Below, one piece after another: positions 31,026-40,684 of a DNA stretch of 64,000 bases; position 1 is the stretch's first letter, and each line of letters opens with the position of its first letter. Source of the DNA: Hyphomicrobiales bacterium. Lineage in GTDB: Bacteria > Pseudomonadota > Alphaproteobacteria > Rhizobiales > Aestuariivirgaceae. The translations under genes were made by a program, and so were the position numbers. The notes below the pieces were generated by a model. That model did not search any database and had not been told where the DNA came from. It saw only the letters and a program-made list of their open reading frames with translations. The stretch covers positions 25,606 to 89,605 of the forward strand of contig JANYHB010000001.1 in assembly GCA_025359265.1 (NCBI GenBank). The letters are read 5' to 3'.

Positions 31026-33169
31026 GTGCTGCGCTTTGCCTTTTTCTTTTCCTTACCGTCCATTTTGCCAGCAAGTGCACTGCCACGTCCAGAGAGAGAT
31101 GGGTTTTCCATAAAGAATTGATGGGCATTAAAAGCCGGTGTTTTAGCATCGGCAACCACACGCCGTGCGCTGCCGTCAGCCAATAATTGCCACGTTTGAG
31201 CGGTGTCGCGCAAATTTGCGACCATAATTTGATCAAGCACCTGTTCATGAACCGTGGGGTTTTCAATGGGAATAAGGGTTTCAACCCGCCTGTGAAGGTT
31301 TCGCGGCATCCAATCAGCTGAACCAATATACACTTTGGCCTTGGCATGGGGCAAGCCGTACCCCGCGCCAAAACACACAATGCGCGAATGTTCCAAGAAC
31401 CTCCCGACAATGCTTTTCACCCTGATATTCTCTGAAAGCCCCACAACCCCGGGCCTGAGGCAAGAAATGCCGCGTACCACCAACTCAATCTTCACGCCAG
31501 CTTGTGAGGCTTTGTAAAGGGCATCAATCACGCCTGGATCAACGATTGAATTCAGCTTCGCCCAAATCTCGGCAGGTTTGCCGGCCTTTGCGTATTCAAT
31601 TTCTTTATCGATATTTTCCAGCAACCGCGTTTTCAAATTGATTGGAGAAAGTGCAACTTTTTCTAAATCTTCAGGTTGGGCATAACCTGTGATAAAATTG
31701 AAAACCCTTGCCGCATCGCGCGCCAACGCCGGATCGCAGGTAAAAAACGAGAGGTCTGTATAAACTTTCGCGGTGATCGGGTGATAATTGCCCGTACCAA
31801 AATGCACATAGGTGCGCATAGCGCCCGCCTCGCGCCGCACCACCATCGAAACTTTGGCATGGGTTTTAAGTTCAATAAAGCCAAATACCACCTGCACGCC
31901 TGCCCGCTCTAAATCTCGTGCCCATTGGATATTGGCTTCTTCATCAAAGCGGGCTTTCAACTCCACCAAAGCGGTAATGGATTTTCCGGCCTCTGCTGCC
32001 TTCGCCAAGGCTGCCACGATGGGTGAATTATGTGAGGTGCGGTAAAGGGTTTGCTTAATCGCCACCACATCCGGGTCTGCCGCCGCCTGGCGGATAAATT
32101 GCACAACCACATCAAAAGATTCATACGGGTGATGCACAACAAAATCTTTTTGCCGGATGGCGGCAAAAATATCACCCGCATGGTCGCGCACGCGCTCGGG
32201 ATAACGTGGCACATAAGGTGTGAATTTTAGATCTGGCCGCTCATCCAAAATCAACTGCGACGTATCGGCAAAGCCCACAAGGCCTTCCTTCATAATCGTC
32301 ACATCATCAGACACACCCAATTCTTCAGCAATGAAATTGCGCAAATAGGTAGGGCACTGTGTGTCCACTTCCATGCGAATCACTTGCCCACGGCGACGCC
32401 GTTTCAATGCAGATTCAAACAAGCGCACAAGGTCTTCAGCTTCTTCCTCAATTTCAAGATCGCTATCACGGATGACACGAAACAATCCCTTGGCCATAAC
32501 GTCATAGCCAGGAAAAAGCCGAGGCAAGAACATGCTGAGCATTTCTTCCAGCAAGATAAAACGAATAGCTTCGCCAGGCAGGCGAATGAAACGCTCTAAT
32601 TGTGGTGGAATGGGCAGCAAGGCCCGCAGCAAATTGCCATTTAGTCGGCGCTTCAATTCCACCGCCATCACAAAGCCCCGGTTTAAAATGAAGGGAAAGG
32701 GGTGGGCAGGGTCAATCGCAATAGGCGTAACAATGGGTAAAATTTGCTCCAAAAACCGCAAATCCAACCAATCTTTTTCCGGCTTACTAAGCGCGCTCTC
32801 TTCAATGATGCTGATGCCATTTTGCTGCAACTCATCGCGCAGCTGCAGCCACCGCATGTCTTGCTCAACCATCAAATCCAGGGCGCGTTTGCGGATTAAC
32901 TCCAGCTGCTCGGCGGGCGTGCGGCCTTCTTGGCTTATTTCGGGAATTTCGTCTGCCAGTTGCCCTACAAGACCAGCAACCCGCACCATGAAAAATTCAT
33001 CCAGATTATTGCCTGAGATAGAAAGAAAACGCAGACGTTCCAATAACGGATGGGCCTTATCCCGCGCTTCTTCCAACACACGCATGTTGAACTCCAGCCA
33101 CGAAAGTTCGCGATTAATGAAGCGTTGGGGGCTGGCCGCCAAACCAGCATCAAGTGATAATTCGGTCAT
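31022..33169 (-). CDS. ppk1: Polyphosphate kinase 1
   Basis: [92 protein letters not shown]. Confidence 0.97.
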   Translation of the reverse strand: MTELSLDAGLAASPQRFINRELSWLEFNMRVLEEARDKAHPLLERLRFLSISGNNLDEFFMVRVAGLVGQLADEIPEISQEGRTPAEQLELIRKRALDLMVEQDMRWLQLRDELQQNGISIIEESALSKPEKDWLDLRFLEQILPIVTPIAIDPAHPFPFILNRGFVMAVELKRRLNGNLLRALLPIPPQLERFIRLPGEAIRFILLEEMLSMFLPRLFPGYDVMAKGLFRVIRDSDLEIEEEAEDLVRLFESALKRRRRGQVIRMEVDTQCPTYLRNFIAEELGVSDDVTIMKEGLVGFADTSQLILDERPDLKFTPYVPRYPERVRDHAGDIFAAIRQKDFVVHHPYESFDVVVQFIRQAAADPDVVAIKQTLYRTSHNSPIVAALAKAAEAGKSITALVELKARFDEEANIQWARDLERAGVQVVFGFIELKTHAKVSMVVRREAGAMRTYVHFGTGNYHPITAKVYTDLSFFTCDPALARDAARVFNFITGYAQPEDLEKVALSPINLKTRLLENIDKEIEYAKAGKPAEIWAKLNSIVDPGVIDALYKASQAGVKIELVVRGISCLRPGVVGLSENIRVKSIVGRFLEHSRIVCFGAGYGLPHAKAKVYIGSADWMPRNLHRRVETLIPIENPTVHEQVLDQIMVANLRDTAQTWQLLADGSARRVVADAKTPAFNAHQFFMENPSLSGRGSALAGKMDGKEKKKAKRST

Positions 33170-33215
33170 GTAACGCTATTCCTAACCCAATTTGACGGTT
33201 TGATGAACAAAGAAC

Positions 33216-33905
33216 TCAAGACGTTGTAAATAATTCAGGATTATCTAACTTGGCCATTACTTTTGCCACAAACGGCCTCGTCACTTCTGCCTTTTGGGTC
33301 ATCGCCTCGCGATCAATTTCGGCCACCAAAGCGCGCGCCGCGGCGGCGGAACGGGGCATACGCAACAGCATATAAGTGATCATCGCCTCATCAACCACAA
33401 TTTGCCGATCAGTAAATTGCTTCACCAAAATCCCGCGCAGCAAAGCGTCATCAGGCGGGAGGATGTGCACCAGCGGCAGCGCACTGAGCCGAGATGCAAG
33501 ATCAGCCACCTTCACCTGCCACAAAATCGGATCCATGCGCGATGACAGCAACACATGCCCACGCTCTTGCCTGGCCAAATTAAGCGCATGAAAAATTGCT
33601 GGCTCATCAAATCGCCCAGGTGCGACATCTTCTATGCAAATTGCCTTATGCTCAAAATAGGTGGGTAAATTTTCCTTGTTCACCGATTGCGCGTCAACCA
33701 CGCTGGCGTGAGAACGCGCTTGCCAAACCTGCGCCAAATGGCTTTTCCCACAACCAGGCGGCCCCACCAAGATGGCGCCATGCGTGGGCCATTGCGGCCA
33801 TTCGTCCACCAAGCTTACTGCCGCTTCATTGGAGGATGCGACGAGAAAATCATCGCGCCCCAGTGCCGCGCGCTGCCGCAAATCAAGCAAAAGCTGCTCA
33901 GCCAT
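33216..33905 (-). CDS. hdaA: HdaA/DnaA-like regulatory inactivator ATPase
   Basis: QLLLDLRQRAALGRDDFLVASSNEAAVSLVDEWPQWPTHGAILVGPPGCGKSHLAQVW; start chosen at MAEQLLLDL. Confidence 0.9.
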   Translation of the reverse strand: MAEQLLLDLRQRAALGRDDFLVASSNEAAVSLVDEWPQWPTHGAILVGPPGCGKSHLAQVWQARSHASVVDAQSVNKENLPTYFEHKAICIEDVAPGRFDEPAIFHALNLARQERGHVLLSSRMDPILWQVKVADLASRLSALPLVHILPPDDALLRGILVKQFTDRQIVVDEAMITYMLLRMPRSAAAARALVAEIDREAMTQKAEVTRPFVAKVMAKLDNPELFTTS

Positions 33906-34977
33906 CGTCTTGCATCGCGGCTTGGCCACGATAAATGCCGCTGGTGAGATAGCGCGTCAACCCATGGCGCACCAAAACGCCAGTGGTTGCCGCCAAGGGC
34001 ACAGCCAGCAGCAAACCCAAAAAACCAAATACATAGGAAAACCCAAGCAACGCCAGCATCATAAAAACCGGATGAAGGCCAATTGAATGCCCAACCAGTC
34101 TTGGTGATAGAAAGTTGCCCTCGATAAACTGGCCAATAACAAGAACGCCTAAAACCCAAAGCAAGGATATTTCAATTGGCCAGAATTGCAAAAAGCCCAC
34201 AATCAATGCCACAGCGCCGCCCAGCACTGCACCGAAGAAGGGAATGAAAGCCAATAGCCCAGTCATCAGGCCAATGGCCAAACCACTTTTTAGTCCCACC
34301 ACTGTATACCCGGCAGCATAGAAGGCCGCCATGATCAGGCAAACGGTGCCCTGGCCTCGAATATAACCCGCCAACGCCACATCAATATCTGTGGCGATCA
34401 TGCGCAACGCAAACTGATGGTCGCGCGGAAGCCAATAATCGATGCGGGCAACGAGATGATCCCAATCATTCAACAAATAAAAGGCCACCACAGGCGTGAT
34501 GAGCAGCAACGAAACAACATTCAGCAATGCCTTGCTGCCCGTCCACAAGGTTGCCGCAAACCCGGCGAGCCATACGGCAATTTTCCCGCCGTAGTCAGCA
34601 AGTGTACTTTGCAAATCACCGCCGTTGTTGGCCACCATGTCTTTCAACCACTGCGGAGCAAACTCATTGGCCAGCTGCACCAGCTGCGCCGAAAGCTGGG
34701 GAATTTCGTTCACCAGTATAGCCGCTTGATTGGCCATCGCTGGCACCACCAAAACGAAGGCCAACACCAAAATCAGAACGGCCGATACGATAATCACCGA
34801 CGATGCAGCCAAGCGCGGCAAGCCAGCACGTTCCAACCTGTCAGCAACCGGATCAAGAAAATAAGCCAGCACAAAACCGGCAATAAAGGGCAATAAAATA
34901 TCTTGTAAATACCAGAAGAAAAACAAAGTAGCTGCCAAGGTGGCAACCCAGAAAACAATCTGCCGTTGTGAAGTCAT
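33898..34977 (-). CDS. AI-2E family transporter (PerM-like)
   Basis: DILLPFIAGFVLAYFLDPVADRLER; IEGNFLSPRLVGHSIGLHPVFMMLALLGFSYVFGFLGLLLAVPLAA. Confidence 0.93.
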   Translation of the reverse strand: MTSQRQIVFWVATLAATLFFFWYLQDILLPFIAGFVLAYFLDPVADRLERAGLPRLAASSVIIVSAVLILVLAFVLVVPAMANQAAILVNEIPQLSAQLVQLANEFAPQWLKDMVANNGGDLQSTLADYGGKIAVWLAGFAATLWTGSKALLNVVSLLLITPVVAFYLLNDWDHLVARIDYWLPRDHQFALRMIATDIDVALAGYIRGQGTVCLIMAAFYAAGYTVVGLKSGLAIGLMTGLLAFIPFFGAVLGGAVALIVGFLQFWPIEISLLWVLGVLVIGQFIEGNFLSPRLVGHSIGLHPVFMMLALLGFSYVFGFLGLLLAVPLAATTGVLVRHGLTRYLTSGIYRGQAAMQDDG

Positions 34978-35101
34978 GGCCGCGTTGCCTCTCTCATGGG
35001 GCTTGTCGACTGCCTGATAGAGCAATCCGCAAGCCAAAGTAAGTTTAAGGGCACAAGCAGCAGGCGGGGCATGGGGCGTGTGATGGCAAAGCTCATGGGC
35101 A

Positions 35102-36184
35102 TTATAAGGGCCTGATGGTCCAGCCGGAAGCAGAACGTTCCAACCTTAAATTAGCCGCCTGAAATGATGTCCCCAGATCTTCGGCATTGCCGTTATACAG
35201 CAATCGTGCCGATGCGCCGGCGGCATCAAGCGAAGTTACATCCAAACCCACTATGCCGGGCGTGGCCAAAATACGCGAACGCAAACCATTCCACTCGGAT
35301 GGCCCACCAAATGGCACCACCACCTGCAGGGCCTGCGGGCCTGAAGCCGCTTTGGCTGCTGCAACTTTGGCTTGATCAGATTTGAACTTGTCGGTGATTA
35401 ATGTTTGAAAGCGCTGCGCAGCCAGCCCAGCGGAATCCGCCAACTCGTGCGAGTCAGCGATATAAATTTTGTCGATGGTAATTTTGCCCAGGGGTGAAGT
35501 GCCAACCACGCGCGCGTGGATGCCGCCACCGGGGGCAGATTGCGCAAAGGCAATCAACATGGTTTTCACGTCATAGCGCCGCCGCAAAGCTTCTAATTTC
35601 ACGACATTATTGTTGGAAATATCAACGGCGGAAACTGTTGTCGCGTCCTCTTGGTCAGCCAAGGGCACAATGATCGGAATTTGCGCCTGTGCGGCATGAA
35701 GATCAGCCCAAGCCTTGTGCCACGGGTTGTCATCCCACACCACCACATGGCCGGCATCATCCGTCCAGACCGGAATAACCAACATCGCTGGCCCCTGCTC
35801 TGCTGGTATTCGAACGCCATAACCGGCCAGCAAAGGCTTTAATTTTTGCGGCAGAAAACGAACCGTAAATTTGCCCTGGTAATGCCCGGGGCTCATCGTT
35901 TCCTGCTCGATGGAAAGCGATTTCAGCAATGGCATCACATCTTTGGCGTCCATCTTGGCAAGCTCTGCCGCAACATCAGAGCCACCCAGCGTTTGGCCCA
36001 GCAAAGCCAAAGCCTTCATCTGCACATCAACCAGCGCTTTATCTTTAGCGGCTTTGACAGAAAGATCAGTCACATCCACATCCACCCCTTGCACGGCAAA
36101 GGGGCTGGTTTCAACCGGCCCAGCAGCCATCGCGTCAGCGGCACCGGCCAGCAATGCTGCACAGAGGAAAATCTTGAATGTCAT
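35102..36184 (-). CDS. DUF2066 domain protein
   Basis: Signal peptide MTFKIFLCAALLAGAADAMA; conserved position next to purM and the PerM-like gene; VQGVDVDVTDLSVKAAKDKALVDVQMKALALL. Confidence 0.82.
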   Translation of the reverse strand: MTFKIFLCAALLAGAADAMAAGPVETSPFAVQGVDVDVTDLSVKAAKDKALVDVQMKALALLGQTLGGSDVAAELAKMDAKDVMPLLKSLSIEQETMSPGHYQGKFTVRFLPQKLKPLLAGYGVRIPAEQGPAMLVIPVWTDDAGHVVVWDDNPWHKAWADLHAAQAQIPIIVPLADQEDATTVSAVDISNNNVVKLEALRRRYDVKTMLIAFAQSAPGGGIHARVVGTSPLGKITIDKIYIADSHELADSAGLAAQRFQTLITDKFKSDQAKVAAAKAASGPQALQVVVPFGGPSEWNGLRSRILATPGIVGLDVTSLDAAGASARLLYNGNAEDLGTSFQAANLRLERSASGWTIRPL

Positions 36185-36223
36185 CAATACTCTTTGGGCT
36201 TTATTCCGGTTTAGAATCTGTCT

Positions 36224-36260
36224 AGGGGTTTGCCACATCTCACCCCTTTGAGGCAAACCC
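36224..36260 (+). promoter_or_regulatory. Putative purM leader with mutually exclusive stems
   Basis: GGGTTTGCC (36226-36234)/GGCAAACCC (36252-36260) versus AGGGGT (36224-36229)/ACCCCT (36242-36247). Confidence 0.45.
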
Positions 36261-36265
36261 GTGGC

Positions 36266-37345
36266 ATGACGAATTCAGGCCCTAAAAACAACTCTCTTTC
36301 TTATGCCGAAGCAGGCGTGGATATCGCTGCGGGAAATCATTTAGTTGATTTGATCAAGCCCCTCGCCAAATCCACACGGCGCAAAGGCTCTAAACCATCT
36401 CTCGGTGGCTTCGGTGGTCTGTTTGATCTGAAAGCGTGCGGTTTCAAAGATCCGGTTCTCGTGGCCGCCAATGATGGTGTGGGCACCAAACTGAAACTTG
36501 CCATTGATAGCGGCGTCCATCACGGCGTGGGGATTGATCTGGTGGCGATGAGTGTCAATGATTTGGTTGTCCAAGGTGCCGAACCCTTGTTCTTCCTTGA
36601 TTATTACGCCACTGGAAAACTGGACGTGAAAGCGGCCCGCGACGTGATTGCCGGAATAGTAGATGGCTGCAAACAAGCGGGCTGCGCACTTGTCGGTGGC
36701 GAAACTGCCGAAATGCCCGGCATGTATCATGGCGCAGATTATGATCTCGCGGGCTTTGCCGTGGGCGCTGTTGAGCGCAAAAAAATCTTGCCTGCCAAAG
36801 ATGTTAAGGCTGGTGATGTGATCTTGGGCCTCGCCTCGTCAGGCCCGCATTCCAATGGTTATTCGCTCATCCGCAAAATAATTGAAGTGAGTGGCTACCG
36901 CCTCAAGGACGCAGCGCCTTTCGCCAAAGGCCAAACCGTAGCTGAAGCCCTGCTCACCCCCACGCGCATTTACGTGAAGCCTATCTTAAAAGCTTTGCGA
37001 AAAGGGCTGGGCATCAAAGCGCTGGCCCATATCACCGGCGGCGGTTTCACCGAAAACATCCCGCGCGTTTTACCTAATGGCACCGTCGCCGCGATTGATC
37101 TTTTTGCCGTGCCCTACCCTCCCGTGTTCAAATGGCTGGCCAAACAGGGTGGTGTGGCAGAGGCCGAAATGCTGCGCACCTTCAACTGCGGCGTGGGCAT
37201 GATTGTGGTGGTGGAAGCTTTAGACGCAAAAGCCATATCCGCAACCTTGAAACGTGCCGGTGAAACTGTGGTCACCCTGGGCACCATCCGCAATCGCAAG
37301 GGGCGAGAGCCACAAGTGGCTTATGCAGGACATCTCGCTGAATGA
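36266..37345 (+). CDS. purM: Phosphoribosylformylglycinamidine cyclo-ligase
   Basis: [72 protein letters not shown]. Confidence 0.97.
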   Translation: MTNSGPKNNSLSYAEAGVDIAAGNHLVDLIKPLAKSTRRKGSKPSLGGFGGLFDLKACGFKDPVLVAANDGVGTKLKLAIDSGVHHGVGIDLVAMSVNDLVVQGAEPLFFLDYYATGKLDVKAARDVIAGIVDGCKQAGCALVGGETAEMPGMYHGADYDLAGFAVGAVERKKILPAKDVKAGDVILGLASSGPHSNGYSLIRKIIEVSGYRLKDAAPFAKGQTVAEALLTPTRIYVKPILKALRKGLGIKALAHITGGGFTENIPRVLPNGTVAAIDLFAVPYPPVFKWLAKQGGVAEAEMLRTFNCGVGMIVVVEALDAKAISATLKRAGETVVTLGTIRNRKGREPQVAYAGHLAE

Positions 37346-37971
37346 CGAGCGCCGCGAACAATCCGGCATCACCACCTGCGAGTGCCAAGTTGCGCCTAAA
37401 AAAATGTCGTGTTGGCGTTTTGATTTCGGGTGCCGGCTCTAATATGAGAGCGCTGGTCGCAAGCTCCCACCAAGTCAATTCACCCTATGAAATTGCCTGC
37501 GTGGCCTCCAACAAAGCTGATGCTGGCGGCATCGTTTGGGCCCATGAAAACGGCATCACCACAAAGGTCATCAACCACAAAGATTTTTCTACCCACGAGG
37601 CCTTTGACGCTGCATTAAATGATTATCTGCAAAGTCAGAACCTTGATCTAATCGCCTGTGCAGGTTTCATGCGGATTATGACTTCGCAGCTCATCACGCC
37701 ATGGCAAGGTCGAATGTTGAACATCCACCCTTCGCTGTTGCCACTCTATAAAGGCTTGCACACCCATGCCCGTGCCATCGCAGCAGGTGACAAGGAGTCG
37801 GGCTGCTCCGTCCATTGGGTAACCGCAGCGTTAGACGACGGCCCGGTGATTGCGCAAGCCCGCGTGCCAATTCTAAAAGGCGACACGCCAGACACTTTGG
37901 CGGTTCGCGTATTGGTTGAAGAACACAAACTCTATTCCGCCGTGCTTGCCCAGGTCTCACGTGACTTGTGA
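37342..37971 (+). CDS. purN: Phosphoribosylglycinamide formyltransferase
   Basis: [51 protein letters not shown]. Confidence 0.97.
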   Translation: MTSAANNPASPPASAKLRLKKCRVGVLISGAGSNMRALVASSHQVNSPYEIACVASNKADAGGIVWAHENGITTKVINHKDFSTHEAFDAALNDYLQSQNLDLIACAGFMRIMTSQLITPWQGRMLNIHPSLLPLYKGLHTHARAIAAGDKESGCSVHWVTAALDDGPVIAQARVPILKGDTPDTLAVRVLVEEHKLYSAVLAQVSRDL

Positions 37972-38654
37972 TCTTCTGCCTCGCGCTCCACTTTCCACTG
38001 AGACAAAAGCTTCAAGCGCGGCTCTCGATATTTTTCTGCCAGAACATTCATCGCGTTGATCCGATCTGTGCGGAAATGCCGGAAGCCTTTGCGCAACTCG
38101 CACCAAGCCACCACTATGCGCTGGCTATCAAAATAAGAAATGGCCAAAGGCCAAATCACGCGGCTGCTTGCTGCGCCCCGCTCATCGCCATAGGCAATAT
38201 GCACTTTGCTTTGCGCACGGATGGCCACGCGTAACGCGCCCATATCAACCTTGTCTTCCGGCATTCCAAATTTGGGCGGCGTGATTAAGGGCGCGTCATA
38301 AAAAAACGGACGCAGCGCTTCCGGCAAAACGGTGCCAATCTTGGCCACAACATCTTCTGCCGCACGCTGCAGCGCCTTATCGCCCCGCCCCTTCACCCAG
38401 CCAAGACCAAGCATAATCGCTTCAAGCTCATCGGACTTGAACATCAAAGGCGGCAAATCATAGCCTTCGCCCAATACATAACCCACGCCCGCCTCACCGC
38501 GTATAGGCACCCCATCGGTAATCAAATCTGCAATATCGCGGTATAAAGTGCGCAAGGAAACTTCCAGCTCCTCGGCCATGCGTCCGCCTATGACCGGACG
38601 ACGGTGACGGCGGAGCATTTGAATGATACGAAGCAGGCGGTCAGCGCGGCGCAT
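37932..38654 (-). CDS. YafY-family WYL-domain transcriptional regulator
   Basis: MRRADRLLRIIQMLRRHRRPVIGGRMAEELEVSLRTLYRDIADLI; GEGYDLPPLMFKSDELEAIMLGL. Confidence 0.93.
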   Translation of the reverse strand: MRRADRLLRIIQMLRRHRRPVIGGRMAEELEVSLRTLYRDIADLITDGVPIRGEAGVGYVLGEGYDLPPLMFKSDELEAIMLGLGWVKGRGDKALQRAAEDVVAKIGTVLPEALRPFFYDAPLITPPKFGMPEDKVDMGALRVAIRAQSKVHIAYGDERGAASSRVIWPLAISYFDSQRIVVAWCELRKGFRHFRTDRINAMNVLAEKYREPRLKLLSQWKVEREAEDHKSRETWASTAE

Positions 38655-38672
38655 GGTTTTCCTTAGCACATG

Positions 38673-38698
38673 GCTGCTGACAACACGGTGTCAGCAGC
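38673..38698. promoter_or_regulatory. Inverted-repeat operator between WYL regulator and DUF1801-like gene
   Basis: GCTGCTGACA-acacgg-TGTCAGCAGC, perfect 10-bp arms, followed by another TGTCAG at 38700-38705. Confidence 0.65.
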
Positions 38699-38739
38699 GT
38701 GTCAGTATAACGGAAAGGCAGACGAACAGGAATACCCCT

Positions 38740-39177
38740 ATGGCAACATCCAAATTTATAAATCCAGCGGTGGCGGAAATTTTTGCCGCCTATGGGCCAA
38801 TGCCGCGCGAAAAGCTTTTATTATTGCGCGAGCTCATTCTGCAAACTGCCAATGCGACCAAGGGTGTCGGCCAACTCAATGAAGCGCTGCGTTGGCAACA
38901 ACCCAGTTACCTCACCAGCGAGTCTGGCAGCGGCAGCACTATTCGCATTGATGCCGTGCGCGGCAACCCGCAGAACTATGCCATGTATTTCAATTGTAAC
39001 ACCACTTTGGTTGAGGATTTCAAACAACTTTACCCAAAGCTTTTCAAGTTCGAGGGCAATCGCGCCATCATTTTTGATGTTGCGCATAAACTGCCAGAGG
39101 CCGCATTGCGCCATTGTATTTCACTTGCGCTCACCTATCATTTGCGTAAACAACCTCAAGCAAATAGGCACAAATGA
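38740..39177 (+). CDS. DUF1801-like protein
   Basis: LNEALRWQQPSYLTSESGSGSTIRIDAVRGNPQNYAMYFNCNTTLVEDFKQLYP. Confidence 0.82.
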   Translation: MATSKFINPAVAEIFAAYGPMPREKLLLLRELILQTANATKGVGQLNEALRWQQPSYLTSESGSGSTIRIDAVRGNPQNYAMYFNCNTTLVEDFKQLYPKLFKFEGNRAIIFDVAHKLPEAALRHCISLALTYHLRKQPQANRHK

Positions 39178-40112
39178 AACACCAGATCATCATCGATACG
39201 GACCCGGGGCAAGATGATGCAGTGGCCATCTTGTTGGCGCTTGCTTCCCCCGAAATAGAACTTCTCGGCATCTGCGCGGTGGCGGGCAACGTGCCACTGC
39301 ATCTTACTGAAGTGAACGCCCGCAAAGTGTGTGAACTGGCGGGCAAGCATGAAACGAAAGTCTATGCCGGTGCCATTCGCCCCATATTTCGGTCTTTGAT
39401 CACCGCTGAACATGTGCATGGTAAAACCGGATTGGATGGGCCGGTGTTGCCGGAGCCAAAGATGCCATTGCAAAAACAATATGCGCCCGACTTTATCATT
39501 GATACGTTGATGAGCCGCCCCGCAGGAACCGTGACTCTCTGCTGCCTTGGCCCTCTTACCAATATAGCCCTTGCCCTTGTGAAAGAGCCACGCATTGCGC
39601 CTCGCATCAAGCGCATCATTGCCATGGGTGGCGGATGGTCTGAAGGTGGCAACATCACGCCAGTGGCTGAGTTCAACATTTATGTTGACCCGCACGCGGC
39701 ACGGCTGGTGTTTGACTGTGGCGCCCCCATAACACTCCTGCCCCTGGATGTGACGCACCAGGCCCTCACAACCCGCTCTCGAATCGAAAAATTCCGCGTG
39801 ATGAAAAATCAAACCGGCCCTGCCGTGGCCGCAATGCTGGATTTCTTTGAGCGGTTCGACGTTGAAAAATATGGCTCAGACGGAGGCCCCCTTCACGACC
39901 CCTGCGTGATTGCTTGGCTGCTTCAGCCTGATCTCTTTACCGGCAAAGACGTAAATGTTGCCGTGGAATGCGACAGCGAACTTACCATGGGGCAAACCGT
40001 CATTGATTGGTGGCGCGTGAGCGGCCGAGAAACCAACGCCCATGTTGTGCGTGGAATTAATTCCGATGGCTTTTTTGAAATGCTGTCAGAAAGACTGCTA
40101 AGTCTCTCTTAA
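39174..40112 (+). CDS. Inosine-uridine preferring nucleoside hydrolase family
   Basis: IIIDTDPGQDDAVAILLALASPEIELLGICAVAGN, AEFNIYVDPHAARLVF, HDPCVIAWLL. Confidence 0.95.
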   Translation: MKHQIIIDTDPGQDDAVAILLALASPEIELLGICAVAGNVPLHLTEVNARKVCELAGKHETKVYAGAIRPIFRSLITAEHVHGKTGLDGPVLPEPKMPLQKQYAPDFIIDTLMSRPAGTVTLCCLGPLTNIALALVKEPRIAPRIKRIIAMGGGWSEGGNITPVAEFNIYVDPHAARLVFDCGAPITLLPLDVTHQALTTRSRIEKFRVMKNQTGPAVAAMLDFFERFDVEKYGSDGGPLHDPCVIAWLLQPDLFTGKDVNVAVECDSELTMGQTVIDWWRVSGRETNAHVVRGINSDGFFEMLSERLLSLS

Positions 40113-40144
40113 ATTAAACTGTCATCGAATTGAGGATCCGGTCA

Positions 40145-40170
40145 GTGAACCTCGAAATTTCGAGGTTCAC
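40145..40170. terminator. 26-bp perfect palindrome between convergent genes; possible bidirectional terminator
   Basis: GTGAACCTCGAAATTTCGAGGTTCAC read directly; a T6 run follows about 14 nt downstream on the + strand. Confidence 0.5.
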
Positions 40171-40195
40171 CAAAAGTCCGAATGTTTTTTATCAG

Positions 40196-40579
40196 CTAAT
40201 TGGCCTTGGTTGGATCAACCGGGGCTGTCGTTCCATTGGCAGCAGGTGCCGCTGTGTCACCACTGGCCTTGGGAGCGGCCGTTACAGCATCAGAGGCGTT
40301 GGGAGCGGGGGCAGCAGGAGCTTGTTGTGTTTGCGTGGTCGCTGCAGGTGACATAACCTGCGAACGGCCAGACCAGCCGAAGGCATAATAAATTGCCAGC
40401 AGCGCCACAACCACCGCAATGATCCAGTAAATGGGGTTGGTGCCACCCCTATCAATTTCTGTGGATTGTGTGCGCCTCAGCTCACGATCTCGGTCGTCTT
40501 CAACATCAAGCAACGGCGGAACATAGGTCGCCTGGGGTCTTGTATTCAGATCAGGTTGGGGTCTGTTGGTGTTTGCCAT
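40196..40579 (-). CDS. Small single-pass membrane protein with Ala/Pro/Thr-rich tail
   Basis: SD GGAGAACGCAAATG; TM segment PIYWIIAVVVALLAIYYAFGW; low-complexity C-terminus. Confidence 0.75.
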   Translation of the reverse strand: MANTNRPQPDLNTRPQATYVPPLLDVEDDRDRELRRTQSTEIDRGGTNPIYWIIAVVVALLAIYYAFGWSGRSQVMSPAATTQTQQAPAAPAPNASDAVTAAPKASGDTAAPAANGTTAPVDPTKAN

Positions 40580-40684
40580 TTGCGTTCTCCAATTAAGTTT
40601 GAATTGTTAATTGAAAACGCCGTGGCGCGCGGTTGGTTCCCTGGCGATACCAACCAATTTTTGACTGGGCAGCACCGCTGAGGC

